64,000 bases of DNA from Parabacteroides massiliensis. Lineage in GTDB: Bacteria; Bacteroidota; Bacteroidia; Bacteroidales; Tannerellaceae. Below the pieces are notes generated by a model. That model searched no databases. It was given only the letters and a program-made list of their open reading frames with translations, and was not told where the DNA came from. The stretch lies in contig NZ_LT700189.1 of the NCBI RefSeq assembly GCF_900155425.1, positions 248,001 through 312,000 on the forward strand, in the 5' to 3' direction. The first letter of the stretch is position 1. Every line of letters starts with the position of its first letter. Of the stretch, positions 52,212-62,800 are shown piece by piece. The position numbers were made by a program, and so were the translations under genes.

Positions 52212-55058
52212 ATGATGAAGGATAAGAATGCATTGGAAGGCGGTCGCATTTCCGTTTTAGGTGCCCGTGTCCATAATTTGAAGAATATAGATGTCGACAT
52301 ACCTCGTAACAAGCTATCCGTGATTACCGGTATGAGCGGTAGTGGTAAATCGTCTTTGGCTTTCGATACGATTTTTGCGGAAGGGCAACGCCGTTATGTG
52401 GAGACTTTCTCCGCTTATGCGCGTAATTTTTTGGGAAATATGGAGCGTCCGGATGTGGATAAGATCACCGGCTTGAGCCCTGTTATCTCGATCGAGCAGA
52501 AGACAACGAACAAGAATCCAAGATCCACGGTGGGGACGACTACCGAGATTTATGACTTTTTCCGTCTGCTTTATGCAAGGGCTGGAGAGGCTTATTCGTA
52601 CCTGAGTGGCGAGAAGATGGTGAAATACACCGAAGAGCAGACGTTGGAGTTGATAATGAACCAGTATAAAGGAAAAAGAACCTATCTGCTTGCTCCGCTC
52701 GTCCGTAACCGCAAGGGACATTACAAGGAACTTTTCGAACAGATGCGGAAGAAAGGATATCTGAATGTCCGGGTGGACGGTGAGATGAAGGAGATATTTC
52801 ATGGCATGAAGCTCGACCGGTATAAGATGCACAGCATAGAGGTTGTGATCGATAAGCTGGTTGTTTCGGAATCGGACGAACGCCGTTTGAAAGAAAGCTT
52901 GCGCGTCGCTATGAAGCAGGGTGACGGTCTGGTACTCGTGCTGGATGCCGAGACGAACGAAGTGCGCCATTTCAGCCGCCGGCTGATGGATCCGGTGACG
53001 GGGTTGTCTTACAGCGAACCGGCTCCCCATAATTTCTCGTTCAACTCTCCGCAGGGGGCTTGCCCGAAATGTAAAGGATTGGGGCAGGTCAATTTGTTGG
53101 ACATGAACAAGATCGTACCCGATGCGTCGCTCAGTATCTACAGTGGCGGTATCGTGGCGTTGGGGAAATATAAAAATTCCCTGATATTCTGGCAGATCGA
53201 AGCTATTTGTGAGAAATATGGCGTAACGCTGAAAACCCCGATCAAAGACATCCCCGAAGAAGCGATCGATGAGATTATGAACGGGACGGACGAACGTCTG
53301 CAAATTAAAAACGAGTCGCTGGGTACTTCCAATTATTTCCTGTCGTATGAAGGAGTTGCCAAATATATCCTGATGCAGCAGGAGAGCGAGGCTTCCGCTT
53401 CTGCACAGAAATGGGCGGGACAGTTTATTCGGATGGCTACCTGTCCGGAATGTAACGGGCAACGGTTGAACAAGGAGGCGCTGCACTATAAGATTGCCGG
53501 AAAGAATATCGCTGAACTTTCGGCAATGGATATTTCCGAATTGTATGAGTGGCTGGATGGCATTGAAGACCGGTTGAATCCCAAACAGCGGCAAATAGCT
53601 GTCGAAATACTGAAGGAGATCCGTTCACGTCTGAAATTCCTGTTGGATGTCGGGCTGGATTACCTTGCTTTGAACCGTGCCTCGGCGACGTTATCGGGAG
53701 GTGAGAGCCAGCGTATCCGTTTGGCGACCCAGATCGGCAGCCAGCTGGTCAATGTGCTTTATATCCTGGATGAGCCGAGTATCGGGTTGCACCAACGGGA
53801 TAACGTCCGTCTGATCAACTCGTTGAAGGAATTGCGCGATACGGGTAACTCTGTTGTCGTGGTCGAGCATGACAAGGACATGATGTTGAATGCGGACTAT
53901 GTGGTCGATATGGGACCGAAGGCCGGCCGTCTGGGAGGAGAAGTGGTTTTTGCCGGAACTCCCGAAGAGATGTTGAAAGCCGACACGCTTACTTCGGCCT
54001 ATCTGAATGGGAAGACGGAAATTGCCGTTCCGAAAGAGCGGCGGAAAGGGAACGGACAGTTCATCACGATAAAAGGGGCGAGCGGGAATAATCTGCGGAA
54101 TGTGGATGTGGCATTCCCGTTGGGCACGTTGATCTGTGTCACGGGTGTGTCCGGCAGCGGAAAGTCTTCTTTGATCAACCGGACCTTGCAACCGATTCTC
54201 AGCCAGCATTTCTATCGTTCCTTGGAAGATCCGTTGCCTTACAAGTCGATAGAAGGGATAGACAATGTCGATAAGATAGTCAATGTAGACCAGTCACCGA
54301 TCGGGCGTTCGCCGAGAAGCAATCCGGCTACTTATACCGGAGTCTTTTCGGATATCCGTAACCTGTTTGTGGATCTGCCTGAATCGAAAGTGCGCGGTTA
54401 CAAACCCGGACGTTTTTCGTTCAATGTCTCCGGCGGACGTTGCGAGACGTGCAAGGGGAACGGATACAAGACGATTGAGATGAATTTCCTGCCGGATGTA
54501 TTGGTCCCCTGTGAAGAATGTCATGGCAAGCGGTACAACCGGGAAACGTTGGAAGTCCGCTTTCGCGGGAAATCCATTGCGGACGTTTTGGATATGACAA
54601 TCAACATGGCGGTGGAGTTTTTCGAGAATATCCCGTCGATCCTGTCGAAAGTGAAAGTCTTACAGGATGTCGGCCTGGGTTATATCAAGTTGGGGCAACC
54701 CTCTACGACTCTTTCCGGGGGGGAGAGCCAGCGTGTCAAACTGGCGACCGAACTGGCAAAGAAGGATACGGGCAAGACGCTTTATGTATTGGACGAGCCG
54801 ACGACAGGTCTTCATTTCGAAGATATACGGGTTTTGCTGGGTGTCCTGAACAAGCTGGTGGATAAGGGAAATACGATCATCGTCATCGAACACAACCTCG
54901 ATGTCATCAAATGTGCCGACTATCTGATCGATATGGGCCCCGAAGGCGGACGTAACGGTGGGCAGATCCTTTTCACCGGAACTCCCGAAGAAATGGTAAA
55001 AGCGAAAACAAAGAGCTATACGGCTCCATTTTTGAAAGACGAATTAAAAAAGCGATAA
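52212..55058 (+). CDS. uvrA: UvrABC excinuclease subunit A
   Basis: 948 aa, normal length. First ATPase module: Walker A GMSGSGKSSLAFD, signature LSGGESQRIRLATQIGSQLV, Walker B YILDEPSIGLHQRD. Second module: GVSGSGKSSLINR, LSGGESQRVKLATELAKKD, YVLDEPTTGLHFED. Zinc-finger cysteines are present (CPKCKGLG, CPECNGQR, CETCKGNG and CEECHGKRYN). Recognises bulky DNA lesions in nucleotide excision repair. Grouped with a small conserved gene and a YigZ-family gene downstream. Confidence 0.97.
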   Translation: MMKDKNALEGGRISVLGARVHNLKNIDVDIPRNKLSVITGMSGSGKSSLAFDTIFAEGQRRYVETFSAYARNFLGNMERPDVDKITGLSPVISIEQKTTNKNPRSTVGTTTEIYDFFRLLYARAGEAYSYLSGEKMVKYTEEQTLELIMNQYKGKRTYLLAPLVRNRKGHYKELFEQMRKKGYLNVRVDGEMKEIFHGMKLDRYKMHSIEVVIDKLVVSESDERRLKESLRVAMKQGDGLVLVLDAETNEVRHFSRRLMDPVTGLSYSEPAPHNFSFNSPQGACPKCKGLGQVNLLDMNKIVPDASLSIYSGGIVALGKYKNSLIFWQIEAICEKYGVTLKTPIKDIPEEAIDEIMNGTDERLQIKNESLGTSNYFLSYEGVAKYILMQQESEASASAQKWAGQFIRMATCPECNGQRLNKEALHYKIAGKNIAELSAMDISELYEWLDGIEDRLNPKQRQIAVEILKEIRSRLKFLLDVGLDYLALNRASATLSGGESQRIRLATQIGSQLVNVLYILDEPSIGLHQRDNVRLINSLKELRDTGNSVVVVEHDKDMMLNADYVVDMGPKAGRLGGEVVFAGTPEEMLKADTLTSAYLNGKTEIAVPKERRKGNGQFITIKGASGNNLRNVDVAFPLGTLICVTGVSGSGKSSLINRTLQPILSQHFYRSLEDPLPYKSIEGIDNVDKIVNVDQSPIGRSPRSNPATYTGVFSDIRNLFVDLPESKVRGYKPGRFSFNVSGGRCETCKGNGYKTIEMNFLPDVLVPCEECHGKRYNRETLEVRFRGKSIADVLDMTINMAVEFFENIPSILSKVKVLQDVGLGYIKLGQPSTTLSGGESQRVKLATELAKKDTGKTLYVLDEPTTGLHFEDIRVLLGVLNKLVDKGNTIIVIEHNLDVIKCADYLIDMGPEGGRNGGQILFTGTPEEMVKAKTKSYTAPFLKDELKKR

Positions 55059-55061
55059 GAA

Positions 55062-55280
55062 ATGAAGAATCCTATTCAGATGATTAAACAATGCGTGGAG
55101 AAGGAAGAACCTTACTTCTTGCTGCGCGGACAGGATTTATGTGCGTTGAAGGCCATTGAAACCTATTATGAGGAGGTGAAGAAGCATGTGAAAGATCCTT
55201 ACTTTATTGAAGAGATAGAAGAGATAATGAAAGATTTCCGGGCTTTCCGGGAAGAACAGGAAACCCATATACCGGATTAA
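55062..55280 (+). CDS. Small conserved protein between uvrA and the yigZ-like gene
   Basis: 72 aa, acidic and helical (MKNPIQMIKQCVEKEEPYFL, then ETYYEEVKKHVKDPYF). It lies 3 bp after uvrA and 3 bp before the YigZ gene, so it is surely translated within the operon. No function recognised. Confidence 0.75.
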   Translation: MKNPIQMIKQCVEKEEPYFLLRGQDLCALKAIETYYEEVKKHVKDPYFIEEIEEIMKDFRAFREEQETHIPD

Positions 55281-55283
55281 AAG

Positions 55284-55892
55284 ATGGCGGACGACAGTTA
55301 CAAAACCATAAAGCAGGTAGCCGAAGGGTACTATACGGAGAAGCGCAGCCGCTTTATCTCGTATGCGATCCCCGTGCGTACGGTGGAAGAGGTGAAAGAG
55401 CAACTGGACAAATACCGTAAACAGTATTACGACGCCCGCCACGTCTGCTGGGCCTATATGTTAGGACCCGAACGCCTCACTTTCCGTGCGAACGATGACG
55501 GTGAACCCTCGTCTACTGCGGGAAAACCGATCCTGGGACAGATCAACTCGAACGGACTGACGGATATCCTGATCGTCGTGGTCCGCTATTTCGGCGGAAT
55601 CGAATTGGGAACGAGCGGCTTGATTGTCGCTTACCGGACAGCCGCCGCCGAAGCGATAGCTGCTGCCGAGATAGAAGAGCGTACTGTTGATGAGGATATC
55701 ACCATTGCATTCGAATATCCTTATCTGAACGGAATCATGCGCATTGTCAAGGAAGAGAATCCGGTGATCGTCTCTCAAAAATTTGAAATGGATTGCGAAA
55801 TGACACTTCGCATTCGCAAAGGAGAGGTTGAACGTCTGAAAGCGCGTTTATTGAAGGTGGAAAGTGCCTGTATTCCCAAAAACGAATTATGA
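55284..55892 (+). CDS. YigZ/IMPACT-family protein
   Basis: 202 aa. The N-terminal UPF0029 domain contains ARHVCWAYMLGP, then FRANDDGEPSSTAGKPIL and VVVRYFGGIELGTSGLI, all family hallmarks. The C-terminal DUF1949-like part runs about 135-200. Family members are linked to translation-related functions, but the biochemical role is not settled. Last gene of the uvrA group. Confidence 0.9.
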   Translation: MADDSYKTIKQVAEGYYTEKRSRFISYAIPVRTVEEVKEQLDKYRKQYYDARHVCWAYMLGPERLTFRANDDGEPSSTAGKPILGQINSNGLTDILIVVVRYFGGIELGTSGLIVAYRTAAAEAIAAAEIEERTVDEDITIAFEYPYLNGIMRIVKEENPVIVSQKFEMDCEMTLRIRKGEVERLKARLLKVESACIPKNEL

Positions 55893-55932
55893 TTTCTGTG
55901 CTCACCATAGTGTTTAATTTAATTTTAACTGG

Positions 55933-56069
55933 TATATTTGTCGTGTGGGTTGAAAAACTGACCCGCAGCACTTACGAACTGGAGTCTGCAGGCAGGTAGG
56001 CTGATAGTTGTTAGGAAGAACTCAAAGGGATGCGGTCTGCGGATCGTTCCCTGTAAATATTTAATATCT
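55933..56069 (+). promoter_or_regulatory. Promoter and long 5' leader of nhaA
   Basis: TATATTTG at 55933-55940 is a perfect -7 element. The start codon is 130 bp further on, giving a leader of about 120 bases with possible pairing (GGGTT and GACCC at 55947-55964). The sequence allows a regulatory leader, but I do not recognise a known riboswitch. Confidence 0.4.
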
Positions 56070-57419
56070 ATGGATAGAACCATTAACGTTATCCTTAAGC
56101 CGTTGCGTCGTTTCGCTATGCAGAAACCGAACGCGAGTATCTTATTGTTCATGGCTACGATTCTTGCCATGCTATTCGCCAATTCCCCCTGGGCAGAGTC
56201 TTATCACAACATCCTGTCTCATCCGATCGATTTGAAGATAGGCAATTTCACTCCGTTTATGCATCATGGCGAAGCGATGCCGATGTTGGCCTTTGTGAAT
56301 GATGCTTTGATGGCGGTTTTCTTTTTTGTGATCGGATTGGAGATCAAACAGGAGATTCTGATCGGGGAGTTGAGTTCGGTACGGAAAGCGTTGCTCCCGA
56401 TTATTGCGGCTTGCGGTGGAATGATCGTTCCGGTATTGTTTTATTTCCTGGTTTGCCCCTCTGCGCCCGATGTGCGAGGTGTGGCTATTCCGATGGCGAC
56501 CGATATCGCCTTTGCGCTGGCTGTTTTAGGGCTGTTGGGGAAACGGGTACCACTCAGCATGCGTATCTTCTTGACAGCATTGGCGGTGGTGGACGATATT
56601 GGCGGCATTATCATTATCGCCTTGTTCTATAGTGGTGAGATTGCGTTCGAGCCTCTTCTGATCTCACTTGCCTTGTTGATATTGCTGTATGTGGGGGGAA
56701 AGATGAAGGTGAATAACATTGTCTTCTATTATATAATCGGTTTCTTCGTGTGGATGTTGTTTCTTGAATCGGGTATTCATCCGACGATAGCGGGGGTACT
56801 GGTCGCATTCACAGTTCCGGCTCGTCCGGTTGTCAAGTTAGATGATTTCACTTGCGAAATGACAGGTTATCTGGATATGCTGGATTACACCGAAGTACGT
56901 CATTCCAGGCAGGCTGCGGTTCTCTCGCCGACACAGATACAGGTCCTCAATAATATCCATTCATTGGCGGATAAAACGATCAGCCCGTTACAGAGCATCG
57001 CCGACAAACTCCATCCGTTAGTCAATTATCTGATCTTGCCACTTTTCGCTTTCGTTAATGCCGGCGTAACTTTCGGAGATATCGGGATCGGTTCGTTACC
57101 GGGAATCCCGTTGGCTGTATTCCTCGGTCTGTTTGTCGGAAAGTCGTTGGGTATATTCCTGTTTACTTATGTTTTTGTTCGTTTGCGTCTTGCCACGATG
57201 CCGGAAGGAGTGAGCAAGCGGAACCTTTTCGGGGTGTCGATGTTGGGGGGGATCGGTTTTACGGTTGCCCTCTTTATCGCAAACCTTTCTTTTGCAGGAA
57301 TGCCCGATATTGGAGCGGAATTGTTGAACCAGGCGAAACTGGGTGTATTTGCCGGTTCGTTCATTTCCGGTTTGTGTGGCTATTTGATATTAAAAAAAGT
57401 ATTACCTGAAAAAATATAG
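56070..57419 (+). CDS. nhaA: Na+/H+ antiporter NhaA
   Basis: 449 aa with about twelve membrane helices. The ion-binding Asp pair is present in LTALAVVDDIGGIIIIALFY, and FFFVIGLEIKQEILIGELSS and AIPMATDIAFALAVLGLLG are diagnostic. Exchanges internal Na+ for external H+ to control pH and salt. Longer than the 388-aa E. coli protein owing to an extended loop near 265-310 (DYTEVRHSRQAAVLSPTQ). Two bases separate it from the reductase gene. Confidence 0.96.
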   Translation: MDRTINVILKPLRRFAMQKPNASILLFMATILAMLFANSPWAESYHNILSHPIDLKIGNFTPFMHHGEAMPMLAFVNDALMAVFFFVIGLEIKQEILIGELSSVRKALLPIIAACGGMIVPVLFYFLVCPSAPDVRGVAIPMATDIAFALAVLGLLGKRVPLSMRIFLTALAVVDDIGGIIIIALFYSGEIAFEPLLISLALLILLYVGGKMKVNNIVFYYIIGFFVWMLFLESGIHPTIAGVLVAFTVPARPVVKLDDFTCEMTGYLDMLDYTEVRHSRQAAVLSPTQIQVLNNIHSLADKTISPLQSIADKLHPLVNYLILPLFAFVNAGVTFGDIGIGSLPGIPLAVFLGLFVGKSLGIFLFTYVFVRLRLATMPEGVSKRNLFGVSMLGGIGFTVALFIANLSFAGMPDIGAELLNQAKLGVFAGSFISGLCGYLILKKVLPEKI

Positions 57420-57421
57420 AG

Positions 57422-58309
57422 ATGGACAGACGCAAATTTATTCAGACAGGAGTAGCCGGAATAGCCGGTTTATCTTTAGCCCGTACGGGGCTTGCCGATA
57501 TACAGGTGACTGTTTCTTCGGATGTATCGGTCGACAGGGTGAAACTGGGAAAGACGGGGTTGAAAGTTTCCCGCATTGCTATGGGAACCGGAACGAAAGG
57601 TTGGAACTATCAATCCAACCAGACCCGGATCGGAATGGATAACTTTGTAAAAATGGCCCGTCACGGTTATGAACGAGGTATCCGCTTCTTTGACATGGCC
57701 GATATGTACGGTTCGCAGCCGTTTGTCGGAAAAGCCTTGAAAGAGCTACCCCGCGAGAAACTCACGCTGATGACGAAGATGTGGACTTACGAGGAAGGGT
57801 CGGAAAAGCGCGAAGCGGTAGAAACAACTCTCGACCGTTTCAGGCGGGAAGCCGGAACGGACTATTTCGATATCCTCCTGCTGCACTGCATGACGAAAGG
57901 CGACTGGGCGGAAACCCGTAAGTTTTATATGGACGGCCTGGCAAAAGCCAAGCAGGACGGCATTGTGAAAGCTGTCGGTGTCTCTTGCCATAACTGGGAT
58001 GCGATGGTCGAGGCTGTCAACAACCCTTGGTGTGATGTTATCCTTGCTCGCCTGAATCCGTTCCAGAGCCATATGGACGGCACGCCTGAAGCCGTAAACG
58101 AACTTTTAGGTAAGGCCCGCAAGAAAGGCAAAGGTGTTATCGGAATGAAAATTTTCGGTGAAGGCAAACATGTTTCCGATGCCGAACGTGAACGTTCCAT
58201 CCGTTTTGCTGTCACCGAAAGTAATCTGCATTGCATGACACTCGGCCTGGAGTCCATCGTGCAGATGGATGATGCGATAGAGCGGGTGATGCGGAATGCC
58301 AAAGGATAG
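57422..58309 (+). CDS. Tat-exported aldo/keto reductase
   Basis: 295 aa. Twin-arginine signal MDRRKFIQTGVAGIAGLSLA. AKR fold from about 38: KLGKTGLKVSRIAMGTGTKG, catalytic Asp and Tyr in FFDMADMYGSQPF, Lys in LTLMTKMW and His in DILLLHCM. Oxidoreductase with unknown substrate, predicted to act in the periplasm. Starts 2 bp after nhaA and ends 5 bp from the convergent MATE gene. Confidence 0.88.
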   Translation: MDRRKFIQTGVAGIAGLSLARTGLADIQVTVSSDVSVDRVKLGKTGLKVSRIAMGTGTKGWNYQSNQTRIGMDNFVKMARHGYERGIRFFDMADMYGSQPFVGKALKELPREKLTLMTKMWTYEEGSEKREAVETTLDRFRREAGTDYFDILLLHCMTKGDWAETRKFYMDGLAKAKQDGIVKAVGVSCHNWDAMVEAVNNPWCDVILARLNPFQSHMDGTPEAVNELLGKARKKGKGVIGMKIFGEGKHVSDAERERSIRFAVTESNLHCMTLGLESIVQMDDAIERVMRNAKG

Positions 58310-58314
58310 TTGCT

Positions 58315-59676
58315 TTATTTCACTGTTCTGCATGCCTTGTGCCGGTACTGGTAATCTATCGTCAATGAGATAAAGATGATCAGTTCGGCACACGGAACAG
58401 CCAACCATAACCCCTTTTCTCCCAGCAGGTGAGGAAGAGCGAGGAAACAGATACTCATCAGGATGATCCCTCTCAAGAGCATAAAAAACATTGCTTTCTT
58501 TGCCAATTCGATACTCTGGTAGTACCCGATCCATGTAATATTCAAGGCAAAGCAAATAAATCCGGAGGCGAAGTAGGGGATTCCATTCGTCGCAATCTCG
58601 TAAGCCGGGCAACCGGGCTCCAGAAACATCGCTACGATATAAGGACAAAACAGATACATCACGGCAAAAGCCATCAGTCCGGAGATAAATGCTGTTTTCA
58701 ACGAAAGCCGGAACGTCGCATGTACCCGTGCTGCATTTCCCGCACCATAGTTATAGCTGATGATCGGCTGGGCCGACTGGGCGATCGCGTTCGCGATCAT
58801 GAATACAATAGGCAGGCAGTAGCAAGCTACGCTGTATGCCGCCACGCCATCTTCTTTCAGCATCCGGATAAAAGCATAGTTGCCGACTAGCATCATGCAG
58901 GCGATTGCCAATTCTCCCAACATCGCCGAAGCTCCCAAACGAATCATATATCCCGTGTTCCGACAGGTCAGGCGCAGGCTTTTCAGGCTCATTTTCAACT
59001 TGTATAAATGTAACGTCCTGGAGAAACCGAGCAAGTAGACCAAGACCATCAATCCGCCTGCCACCTCTGCTAACGCGGTTGCCAGTGCAGCCCCGGTCAA
59101 CCCCATCTGCATCGGGAAGACGAAAATATAGTCGAGTACGACATTTATCAATGCCGGAATAACGTTGCACAACATTGCAAATTTCGGCGAACCGTCCAAC
59201 CTGATCATAAACATCCCAATATTGGCAAGCATACTGAATATGGAGAACGGTACGATCCATTTCATATACTCCAGTACAAGCGGCAACAACTGGTCGGAGC
59301 TTCCCAGCATATAGGCCGTCTGTTTGTTGAATAGCATCACCAAAGATATTCCTGCTACCATCAACAGAAGGGACACCAGCAACGCCTGTGTGATATTGAT
59401 GTTTGCGGCCTTGACCTTCCTTTGCGACAGGTGGACGGAGGCCACGACTGACGAACCTACCCCGAAAAGCAACCCGATCCCTGTCGTTATCATAAAAATC
59501 GGAGCGACGATATTGACGGCAGCTAATGCGTCACTCCCCACGCCACGTCCTACGAATATACCGTCGGCGATCGTGATGCACGCCATACAAACCATTCCTA
59601 ATAATGTCGGGAAAAAGATTTTGCGGAATAGAACCGGAATGTTCATACTACCAAAATCAATACGATCTCTCTGCAT
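58315..59676 (-). CDS. MATE-family multidrug/cation efflux transporter
   Basis: 453 aa (ATG 59646 is an alternative, giving MNIPVLFRKIFFPTLLGMVC). Twelve hydrophobic helices with MATE features: IADGIFVGRGVGSDALAAVN, GIGLLFGVGSSVVAS and QSAQPIISYNYGAGNAARV. Exports drugs or metabolites using Na+ or H+ gradients. Convergent with the reductase gene with no room for a terminator between the stops. Confidence 0.92.
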   Translation of the reverse strand: MQRDRIDFGSMNIPVLFRKIFFPTLLGMVCMACITIADGIFVGRGVGSDALAAVNIVAPIFMITTGIGLLFGVGSSVVASVHLSQRKVKAANINITQALLVSLLLMVAGISLVMLFNKQTAYMLGSSDQLLPLVLEYMKWIVPFSIFSMLANIGMFMIRLDGSPKFAMLCNVIPALINVVLDYIFVFPMQMGLTGAALATALAEVAGGLMVLVYLLGFSRTLHLYKLKMSLKSLRLTCRNTGYMIRLGASAMLGELAIACMMLVGNYAFIRMLKEDGVAAYSVACYCLPIVFMIANAIAQSAQPIISYNYGAGNAARVHATFRLSLKTAFISGLMAFAVMYLFCPYIVAMFLEPGCPAYEIATNGIPYFASGFICFALNITWIGYYQSIELAKKAMFFMLLRGIILMSICFLALPHLLGEKGLWLAVPCAELIIFISLTIDYQYRHKACRTVK

Positions 59677-59704
59677 ACCTCAAATAACTTTTTATTTTGG
59701 TTTG

Positions 59705-59712
59705 CAAAAGTA
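59705..59712 (-). promoter_or_regulatory. -7 element of the MATE gene
   Basis: On the minus strand the bases read TACTTTTG, a perfect TAnnTTTG, 28 bp upstream of the ATG at 59676. Confidence 0.6.
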
Positions 59713-59790
59713 GTCCTTTAAGTTCGGTTAAAAATACTATTGGGCAAAAAAATGGTAAAAAAGCGAGAATGATAATGTATATAAAAAACT

Positions 59791-59798
59791 TATATTTG
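59791..59798 (+). promoter_or_regulatory. -7 element of the alpha-2-macroglobulin gene
   Basis: TATATTTG, a perfect TAnnTTTG, 45 bp before the ATG at 59844, on the strand opposite to the divergent MATE promoter. Confidence 0.6.
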
Positions 59799-59843
59799 CA
59801 GGAAGTCTGTTTATCTAACGTGTAACTGTTAATTTCAGAAAAT

Positions 59844-62800
59844 ATGGCGAAATATCTGTATTATATCTGTGCCTGCTGTCTTTTGTTCTTATTCAGCAGA
59901 TGTGAGGGGAAAAGTAAAGGCGAGTCCGAGGAACAGCCTTTCAGTCCTTATGTGGAGGCGTTTACCTCCGGTACGATTTCAAGATATACACCCGTATATC
60001 TGATTTTCAATCAGGAAATAGCGACCGACAAGATGAAGCCTGACCAGCTTCGCAACTTAGTTAGGATCAAACCCGAAACAGCCGGAGAGTTCGCTTTCGA
60101 GAACAACCGGACGATCGTTTTCAAGCCCGCCAAAAGTTTCGAGCGCAATACCCGTTATGAGGTAAAGGCTGACCTATCGGAGTGGTTCGACACGGAGCGA
60201 AAGGACAAATATTTTACTTTCAGGTTCTCAACGCAATCTTTGCTGTTGCGTGCCAACTTGCAATCCGTCGATATCAACCAAAAGAATGAAAACGGTTATG
60301 ACATTGTCTGTTCGTTGTTCACACCGGACAGAGAAACCCCCGAAACCGTAGAATCTCTTGTCCGTTTTTCTGAAAAAGCGGATGTCACCTGGCAGCATAC
60401 CCCCGACGGGAAGAGGCACGAAGCCTCCATCCAGAACATACAAGCCGGGACGGAGGCGGCACGTTCCTTTAAGCTGTCCGTCGCCCCGAACAAACTAAAT
60501 GTTCCGGAGGAAGAACTGTTATCCGTCAATATCCCCGATCTGAATGATTTTGCAGTATACGATGTCAAATATGTTGCAGAGCCGGAGCGCTACGTCGAGG
60601 TCTCTTTTACGAAACTGCTCGATGCGGCACAGAATATGCAGGGGCTTGCCTGGATCGACGGCAACAAATCGGAAGCGACCAATGTCGAGGGCAATAAGCT
60701 TCGCCTTTATCCCGATGCCGGTAGCAAAGGAGCCTTGAACGTTCATTTGAGCCAGAATATCAGAAGTAAAAACGGACTGAACCTGAAAGAGAGCGTTGTT
60801 CGCCAAATCGTTGTCAGCGATGAAAAACCGGAAGCCCGTTTTATTGGTGACGGTGTGATCATTCCGCAGTCCACACAGCTGACGATCCCCTTCCAGGCTG
60901 TCTACCTGCGTGGCGTGATAGTGCGTGTCATCAAGATATTCGAACAGAACATCGGGCAATTCCTCCAGATAAACGACCTTGACGGAACGGGCGACCTGAT
61001 GCGTGTCGGCCGCCTGATTGCTCGTAAAACAATCTTCCTCGATGAAGACGCCGCTTCGGATCTAAGCCGTTGGAATACCTACGCAATCGATTTGAAAGAG
61101 CTGGTCGATCCCGAACCCGGTGCCATCTATCGGGTGGAATTGTCGTTCAACCGGGATCTGTCCGCCTATCCTTGTGAAGCTTTCGTGAAGAAAAGCAAAG
61201 AACAACTGCTTGCTGATGACGAGATCAAGTTCAAGGAAGAGAGCTGTCGGTTCGATGGAGGCGGTTACTACTACTATAATGGCGACTTCGACTGGTCAGA
61301 CTATAAATACAGCGAGCGCAACGATCCCTGTTCGAACAGCTACTACTATAACACGACCGTCGGCAAGAATGTCCTTGCCACCAATCTCGGCCTGTTGGCG
61401 ATGGCCGGTGAAGATAACGAAATGACTGTCCTTGTGCATAACATTCTGAATACCAATCCGGAGAAAGGTGTCAAAGTCGCTGCCTACAACTACCAGCGTC
61501 AGGAATTGGCTTCCGGCGTGACGGACGACAAAGGACAAGTGCGTTTCTCTCTGAAAGACAGCAAACCGTTCTACTTGACTGCTTCTTTCGGACAGCAACG
61601 CTCGTACCTTCGTGTGGACGACGGTTCGGCCTTGTCGTTAAGTTCGTTCGATGTCTCCGGCGAAGTCGTGCAGAAAGGCATCAAGGGGTTTATCTACGGT
61701 GACCGTGGCGTGTGGCGTCCGGGAGACACATTGCATCTCGGTTTTATGCTGAACGACCGCAGCCGGATGCTTCCTGCAAACCACCCGGTCATCATGGAAC
61801 TCTACAACCCGCTCGGCCAGCTTTATTTGCGCAAGACTCAGACAAAAGGTGAATTAGGACTCTATGCCTTCGACATGCCGACCGAACCCGATGCCCCGAC
61901 AGGAGCCTGGAATGTCAACGTGAATGTCGGCGGTGCCACTTTTACGAAGCGCCTCCGTATCGAAACGATCAAACCGAATCGTTTGAAGATATCCCTGACT
62001 ATGCCTGAAAAAAAATTACTTCGGGGTGAACCGCTTGACGCCACTATGCATGTGGAATGGCTGCAAGGTGCGACCGCCCGTAACCTGAAATACGACATTC
62101 AAGGAACCTTCATATCGACCCCGACAACCTTTGCCGGTTATAAGAATTTTTATTTCGATGATCCGTCGAAAATTTTCAACAGTGAAGAAAGCAAAGTGAT
62201 TTCCGGTACGACCGATGCCGCCGGCAATGCCATCATCAAGGCACGTTTCGAGATAGGAGCCTCGGCTCCCGGCATGTTGTTGGCGAACTTCGTTACCCGT
62301 GTATATGAGGAATCCGGAGATTTCAGCATCGATGCCAACCGAGCGTTCTATTCACCCTACCGGCGCTACGTCGGTATCAGGTCGCCCCAGCAAGATGGTG
62401 GGGAGCCGTTGAAGACCGGAACCGAATATAAATATGAAGTGGCCTCCGTCAATTACCTCGGACAGCCGGTAACCGATACCGAACTCGAAGTGAAGGTCTA
62501 TAAAGTTTATTGGTATTGGTGGTGGAACTCCGACAACGGCAGCTTGGCGAACTACGTATCCAACTCATACAACAAGCCGGTGAAAACCTTTACCGTCCGT
62601 ACGGGAGCGAATGGCACGGCCTCTTTCAATCTGAAGTATGCCGATGCCGATTGGGGGACCTATTTCATCTCGGTGAAAGACAAGGATAGCAAGCACTCCA
62701 CCGGCGTGATGAACTATTTCGACTGGCCTTACAGCGAAGGGCGGCGCGATGCCGACGGCTCTTCATCCGCCAATATGCTTACCTTCAAGACCGACAAAGA

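Noticed and set aside
52314..53594. 426-codon minus-strand frame opposite uvrA
   Set aside because: UvrA on the plus strand is full length and conserved throughout; the antisense frame has no family features.
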